Shown here: in pieces, positions 12,592 to 16,756 of the stretch
How positions within the stretch are numbered: position 1 is the first letter of the stretch
How the letters are laid out: each line of letters opens with the position of its first letter
Source: Ruminococcus sp. UBA946
Lineage (GTDB): Bacteria > Bacillota > Clostridia > Oscillospirales > Ruminococcaceae
Assembly: GCA_002293295.1 (NCBI GenBank)
Contig: DBCY01000081.1
Span: 1-16,756 of the forward strand
Length of the DNA stretch: 16,756 nt
Direction: 5' to 3'
Made by a program: the position numbers and the translations under genes
The notes under the pieces: model-generated
Told to the model about the DNA's origin: nothing
The model's input: the letters and a program-made list of their open reading frames with translations, nothing else
Database searches by the model: none

Positions 12592-15144
12592 TTGAAAAAG
12601 TTTAACCTTCTTTATATAATTGTAATATTTTCATTGCTTTTACTGGTGCAGAATTTTATGATACTGAGCGCCGTACGGGAAATGGACGGCGACGCGCGCG
12701 TTGTGAACTATTCGGGATTAGTGCGAGGAGCCACGCAGCGTCTGGTGAAGCTTGAGCTGTCCTATCATCAAAACGACGCGCTGATTGCAACCCTTGAGGA
12801 ATACCTGTACGGGCTTGCCGGTCATGAGAACAGTTATGATATTGTTTACATGACATATACGCCCTTCCAGGAATCAATAAGCGACCTTATAATAATCTGG
12901 GATGAGCTTAAGACAGCCATATATGATTACCGCGGGGGTAATATTTCTAGCGGCACCCTTCTTGATGTCAGCGAAAGACATTTTAATAAAGCCGACGAGG
13001 CGACTCATAACGCAGAATACGGTTCCGAAGGAAAACTGAATAATACCGAAATGTTAATCAGCGCCGGAATGATTGCAATCAGCGTCATAGTAATAATAGC
13101 CGCCGTATTTATGTATATGATGAGACGTTCGGAACGAAGGCAGATGGAAACTCTCCGGGAAAAAAACCGTCAGCTGGAGGAAGCCATACTTGAAGCAAAT
13201 GAAGCAAACCGCGCGAAAAGCATATTCCTTTCTAATATGTCCCATGACATACGAACGCCTTTAAACGGAATAATCGGTATGACCGCCATAGCTTCGGGTA
13301 ATACTGAGAATCCAGTAAAAATCCGGGACTGCCTGCGTAAAATAGACAATTCATCCCGGCTTTTACAAAGCTTAATAAACGATGTGCTTGATATGTCCAA
13401 AATCGAAAGCGGTAAATTTCTACTGAACGAAGCTGAAATCTACCTGCCTGAGTTTACGCATGATTTAATCAGCGTTATCGGACAGCAAATTAAAATAAAA
13501 AATCAAGAGCTTAAGGTTTCGGTTTTTTGTGTTAAACACGAAAATATTATGGCGGACCGGCTCCGTTTAAACCAGCTTTTTATTAATATACTGTCAAATT
13601 CCGTTAAATTTACACCCACGGGGGGAGAAATCGGGTTTATTGTTAAAGAGCTTGAATGTAATCGGGAGGGTTACGCCCGCTTTGAATTTATATGCTATGA
13701 CAACGGCATAGGGATGGGAAAAGAATTTTTACAGCATATCTATAATTCATTCGCCCGTGAAAGGGATTCAAGAATCGATAAAACCGAAGGCTCGGGGCTT
13801 GGTCTTTCCATCACGAAGCGGATAGTGGATATGATGGACGGGGATATTAAAGTTGAAAGCGAGAAGGATAAGGGTACTAAATTTACAGTTACTTTAGAGT
13901 TTGAAACCGGCAGGTCAGACACACAGCATGAAAAGCTTGAGGGCGTACGTGTTCTGCTTGTTGACAGCGATGAGGACGTATGCAGGGACGCAGAAAGCGG
14001 ACTGAAGGATTCAGGAGTTTTCTGTAAGGCTGAAAGCAATTCTCTGGCTGCTCTGTCCTTGATAAAAACGGGAGAAAAATTTGACGTCGTTATAATAGAC
14101 TGGAAAATGCCGTTAATGAACGGTTATGAGCTTTGTAAAGCAATCCGGCATGAAAAAGGGGATAAGCTTCCGATTATAATAAGCTCTGTATGCGAATGGG
14201 CTGATATTGAGCAGGAAGCGGAAGGCATCGGATTAACCGGGTTTATTCAGAAACCTTTGTTTAAGTCTACGCTGTTTTATAAAATCCGGGAAACCCTGTT
14301 TTCAAAATCCGCTCATCCCGCCGCTTCATTATTAAGAACCGGTCTGCGAATGGACGGGGTACGCGTCCTTATGGCGGAGGACAATGAGCTTAACACTGAA
14401 ATCGCAGTTGAAATCCTAACTGCCTCAGGGATGCTGATTGACTGCGCTTCAAACGGCAGGGAAGCCGTTGATATTTTTGAAAGTTCGGAGCCCTCTTATT
14501 ACGCGGCTATTCTGATGGATATGCAGATGCCCGTTATGACAGGCTGCGAAGCGGCAGCTGCAATACGTCTCCTCTCACATCCCGACGCAGAAACAATCCC
14601 CATAATCGCCATGACGGCTAATGCCTTTGAGGAGGATATACGCGAAGCGCTGACTGCCGGAATGAACGCCCATGTTCCTAAGCCGGTCAACTTTGAAACG
14701 CTGAAAACGGTAATAAGCAGATTCCTTCCGGCAACAAAAGCGGACGGTGCAGTACCGGACAAAACAGAAACAGCCGCAGTAAATCCCGGTTCTTTGCTTG
14801 AAGCCGCCGAATCCTGCGGAGTAAATATATCCTCCGGGCTCACCCGTTTTGCCGGTAACAGGAAGGCATATGAAAAAATCCTGCTGAAATTCCCGGATGA
14901 CAAAAGCTTTGCGGAGCTTTCGGACGCAATCGGTTCGCAAGATTATAATAACGCTGTTAAAGCGGCTCATTCATTAAAGGGTATTGCCTCCAACCTGAGC
15001 ATGGTAACTTTTGCGGAAACGGTTTATCAGCTGGAACAGGCATTAAGTCAGGAGAATTATAATCAAGCCCTTGACTTGTTTTTTCAGGTTAAGGATTTAT
15101 ATGAAGTGCTGACGGAGGTAATCGGCAAATATACCGGTATATAA
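12592..15144 (+). CDS. Hybrid sensor histidine kinase with two receivers and an HPt domain
   Basis: An 850-residue membrane kinase holding a whole phosphorelay. Helix 1 is about 5-25 and helix 2 about 154-176, with a sensor between them whose VVNYSGLVRGATQRL resembles PilJ/NarX-type sensor starts. A coiled-coil linker follows. His218 (SNMSHDIRTPLNG) is the phospho-acceptor. The ATPase domain shows N332/N336 (INILSNSVKF), D370 (DNGIGM) and GSGLGLSI at about 400-407. Receiver 1 has D503 (IDWKMP) and K554. Receiver 2 has E596-D597, D643 (MDMQMP) and K697. The HPt domain has H793 (AAHSLKG). TTG 12592 is 8 bases behind AAGGGAG. No separate response regulator with an output domain is adjacent, so the final target is unknown. 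Confidence 0.9.
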   Translation: MKKFNLLYIIVIFSLLLLVQNFMILSAVREMDGDARVVNYSGLVRGATQRLVKLELSYHQNDALIATLEEYLYGLAGHENSYDIVYMTYTPFQESISDLIIIWDELKTAIYDYRGGNISSGTLLDVSERHFNKADEATHNAEYGSEGKLNNTEMLISAGMIAISVIVIIAAVFMYMMRRSERRQMETLREKNRQLEEAILEANEANRAKSIFLSNMSHDIRTPLNGIIGMTAIASGNTENPVKIRDCLRKIDNSSRLLQSLINDVLDMSKIESGKFLLNEAEIYLPEFTHDLISVIGQQIKIKNQELKVSVFCVKHENIMADRLRLNQLFINILSNSVKFTPTGGEIGFIVKELECNREGYARFEFICYDNGIGMGKEFLQHIYNSFARERDSRIDKTEGSGLGLSITKRIVDMMDGDIKVESEKDKGTKFTVTLEFETGRSDTQHEKLEGVRVLLVDSDEDVCRDAESGLKDSGVFCKAESNSLAALSLIKTGEKFDVVIIDWKMPLMNGYELCKAIRHEKGDKLPIIISSVCEWADIEQEAEGIGLTGFIQKPLFKSTLFYKIRETLFSKSAHPAASLLRTGLRMDGVRVLMAEDNELNTEIAVEILTASGMLIDCASNGREAVDIFESSEPSYYAAILMDMQMPVMTGCEAAAAIRLLSHPDAETIPIIAMTANAFEEDIREALTAGMNAHVPKPVNFETLKTVISRFLPATKADGAVPDKTETAAVNPGSLLEAAESCGVNISSGLTRFAGNRKAYEKILLKFPDDKSFAELSDAIGSQDYNNAVKAAHSLKGIASNLSMVTFAETVYQLEQALSQENYNQALDLFFQVKDLYEVLTEVIGKYTGI

Positions 15145-15213
15145 TCTGAATCATCAAATCCTGATTATATAATGACTGGCTTAACGGTCGGGGGATAAAT
15201 AAAAGCAATAGTA

Positions 15214-15242
15214 TTGACTTTTTCTGAAAACTGCTATATATT
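15214..15242 (+). promoter_or_regulatory. Promoter of the XRE/membrane gene
   Basis: TTGACT (15214-15219), 17-base spacer, TATATT (15237-15242), each one base from consensus. The predicted start, near 15249, lies 40 bases before the ATG at 15289. Confidence 0.6.
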
Positions 15243-15288
15243 TTTCTTGTAAGCCATGAAAATAAAGTTTACAGAAAGGGTGCGGATT

Positions 15289-16329
15289 ATGATTGACAAC
15301 AAAAAAACATTCGGCGAATATTTACGCCTGAAAAGAACAGACATGGGTTTTACTCAAAAGAGTTTTGCCGATAAGCTTTTTATCACGGAATCGGCGGTTT
15401 CAAAATGGGAGAGGGGGTTGTCATATCCCGATGTAACGCTGATAACAAGCATATGCGAAATTTTACAGTTAAGCGAGCATGAACTGCTCACAGCAAGCGA
15501 GGATGTTACGGCAAGGAACCATGAACGGCTTGCAAACAAGTACATTACTTTCCTGAAAAGACTGAAAATATCACAATATGCAGTTTACGGCGCAGCTCTG
15601 CTCGTATGCTTCATATGCAATATCGCTGTTAATCATACTTTATCCTGGTTCTTTATCGTTTTAGCGTCCGAATTACTGGCGGCTTCATTGACGCTTCTTC
15701 CCGTCATTCTTGAGGACAATAAAAAACGGGGAATTCTTACATTGGCGGCATTTACGGCAGGACTGACGGTTTTACTGGCGGTCTGCTGTATTTATACGGG
15801 CGGGGACTGGTTTTTCGTTGCTTTCACATCCGTATTATTTGGAATGTCCGTCGTATTCATGCCTTTGGCAATTAAAAGTTTATGGCTTCCCGAAGCGGTT
15901 TCTTCCCATAAAGCTGTATTATGCCTTGCCGCCGATACTATACTGCTTTTTATTATGCTGCTGACAATTGACTTATACACAGGCGGAGGGAAATTCTTTA
16001 CGGCTATGTGTCCGATAACGGCTCTTTGCCTGATACTTCCGTGGGGGATGACGCTTATAATCCGTTATGCCGGAATAAACGGGTTGTTTAAAACAGCAGG
16101 CTGTCTGGCTTTATTAGGGGTATTCAACAGCTTTATAATCGGATTAATTGATGTTGTATTAGGTGAAACCCCGTCAAGGTACGGTTTAAAGTTTGATTTC
16201 GGAAACTGGAAACCCGAGAATTTAAACGGTAATATTAATGCAGTAATCTTTTTTACATTGCTTGGACTGACTGTGGTATTCACTGTTGCCGGGGCGGTAT
16301 TTGAATTGAATAAAAGTAAACGGGGCTAA
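15289..16329 (+). CDS. XRE-family helix-turn-helix protein with C-terminal membrane domain
   Basis: A 346-residue protein. Residues about 7-62 are an XRE/Cro-type DNA-binding domain (FGEYLRLKRTDMGFTQKSFA, ITESAVSKWERGLSYPDV). Residues 63-95 are a basic linker. From about 96 to 338 there are roughly eight hydrophobic helices, with a soluble-looking segment at about 291-315 (SRYGLKFDFGNWKPE). Membrane-bound XRE proteins are common in Bacillota, but their signals are rarely known. GAAAGGG sits 8 bases before the ATG at 15289; the in-frame ATG at 15256 has no ribosome binding site and lies only a few bases behind the predicted transcription start. It has its own promoter, so a link to the upstream kinase is only positional. 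Confidence 0.8.
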   Translation: MIDNKKTFGEYLRLKRTDMGFTQKSFADKLFITESAVSKWERGLSYPDVTLITSICEILQLSEHELLTASEDVTARNHERLANKYITFLKRLKISQYAVYGAALLVCFICNIAVNHTLSWFFIVLASELLAASLTLLPVILEDNKKRGILTLAAFTAGLTVLLAVCCIYTGGDWFFVAFTSVLFGMSVVFMPLAIKSLWLPEAVSSHKAVLCLAADTILLFIMLLTIDLYTGGGKFFTAMCPITALCLILPWGMTLIIRYAGINGLFKTAGCLALLGVFNSFIIGLIDVVLGETPSRYGLKFDFGNWKPENLNGNINAVIFFTLLGLTVVFTVAGAVFELNKSKRG

Positions 16330-16342
16330 TAACTCCGCTTTT
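16321..16342 (+). terminator. Weak terminator after the XRE/membrane gene
   Basis: CGGGG (16321-16325), loop CTAATAA, CTCCG (16333-16337), with one G-T pair, followed by CTTTTGTT. The stem is short and overlaps the stop codon. Confidence 0.4.
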
Positions 16343-16655
16343 GTTATATATTAATGTTCTTTTTTCAATTCGTTTTCAAAAATGTTTCGTTAGCGCAATA
16401 CATTCAAACGCATATTTTAAATTTCCTGATTCTCTTTATAACATCGCTGCATTAACTTATTACCTCGCCATTAAAAGTATATCAGCTAAAGGAATCCAAT
16501 GCACCTAAGGAAGCAAATAATATGTTATAAAGTTAAGTAACCGCTCTTTTTTAAAGGGCGGTTGTTTCTTGTTAATACCATGATTTAGCAGTGTTTATAG
16601 CAAAATACCCATAGTCCTCTTTTCTTTGAAAATTTCAAGGAAGGGAGGGTGGAAA
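16343..16655. other. Non-coding stretch before the broken gene
   Basis: About 310 bases without a credible gene. The only clear structure is the hairpin at 16539-16563. No matched -35/-10 pair was recognised, although a promoter for the 16656 frame is expected between 16564 and 16640. Confidence 0.45.
16539..16563. terminator. Terminator-like hairpin
   Basis: AACCGCTC (16539-16546), loop TTTTTTAAA, GGGCGGTT (16556-16563): 8 bp with one G-T pair, then GTTTCTTGTT. It is about 200 bases past the XRE gene and may be a second terminator, or a boundary structure for whatever begins at 16656. Confidence 0.5.
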
Positions 16656-16756
16656 ATGCAAGAAATCAATTGGGACAGGCTCTTAGCTGACGAGGACAGT
16701 CTTATCGGAAATTCTTAAATCCTATAAGATTAATCATACTGGTGCCGCTGACCGGA
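16656..16756 (+). pseudogene. Start of an unrecognised gene, apparently frameshifted, cut by the window end
   Basis: An ATG sits behind a very strong site (GGGAGGGTGG, 16643-16652; GGAGG core 7 bases away). It reads MQEINWDRLLADEDSLIGNS and stops at TAA 16716-16718. The next frame from 16717 reads KSYKINHTGAADR to the window end without a stop. Restoring two bases (AAATT to AAATATT near 16709-16713) would give a continuous SLIGNILKSYKINHTGAADR. So this is either a disrupted gene, a sequence error, a programmed frameshift, or a genuine 20-residue peptide. I do not recognise the family. Confidence 0.45.

Noticed and set aside
14499..14970. Long minus-strand frames opposite the kinase receiver/HPt region.
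   Set aside because: The plus-strand gene has intact domains throughout, so these are shadows.
15147..15164. GAATCA/TGATT hairpin after the kinase gene as a terminator.
   Set aside because: The stem is five base pairs and AT-rich without a T run, so it was not listed.

Overview
The window looks like a piece of a low- to mid-GC Gram-positive (Bacillota) chromosome, most likely a gut-type Clostridia of the Ruminococcus/Oscillospiraceae kind. The reasons are strong AGGAGG-type ribosome binding sites, frequent TTG and GTG starts, consensus sigma-A promoters, Ser/Thr-rich secreted lipoproteins, and a tiny peptide shaped like a cell-wall sorting signal. The genus is inference. No rRNA, tRNA, CRISPR array, transposase or integrase is visible.

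Layout. (1) 1-743: a hicA-hicB type II toxin-antitoxin pair with a palindrome next to its -10 box and a terminator hairpin behind it. (2) 782-1945, minus strand: an exported CAP-domain (SCP/PR1-like) protein on an unusual Cys/Asn-rich stalk, preceded by a foldable leader RNA that can sequester its ribosome binding site. (3) 2438-11301, plus strand: a consensus promoter drives a CNNM/CorC-type membrane protein whose end overlaps the first of FIVE consecutive paralogous lipoproteins. Each carries a transglutaminase-like domain with a visible Cys-His-Asp triad, a helical domain before it and a shared C-terminal domain after it. (4) 11413-11535: a 40-residue peptide that is little more than an IPVTGN motif, a membrane helix and a Lys tail. 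(5) 11567-12127, minus strand: an ECF transporter S component, converging on the peptide gene through one strong shared terminator. (6) 12450-15144: a hybrid histidine kinase with two receiver domains and an HPt domain, behind an extended consensus promoter. (7) 15289-16329: a membrane protein with an N-terminal XRE-type helix-turn-helix. (8) 16330-16756: mostly non-coding, with a terminator-like hairpin and the start of a gene that appears frameshifted after 20 codons.

The best candidate for an undescribed system is block 3, perhaps with block 4: a cell-surface set of five tandem transglutaminase-like lipoproteins, the first translationally coupled to a CNNM-type ion-transport protein, followed by a mini sorting-signal peptide. 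The lead protein alone carries an SH3-like domain. The last two form a divergent branch (PHMWN instead of THAWN around the His), and the fourth also lacks the usual Trp after the catalytic Asp. Substrates and whether the proteins act together are unknown. The CAP protein with its structured leader is the second most interesting item.
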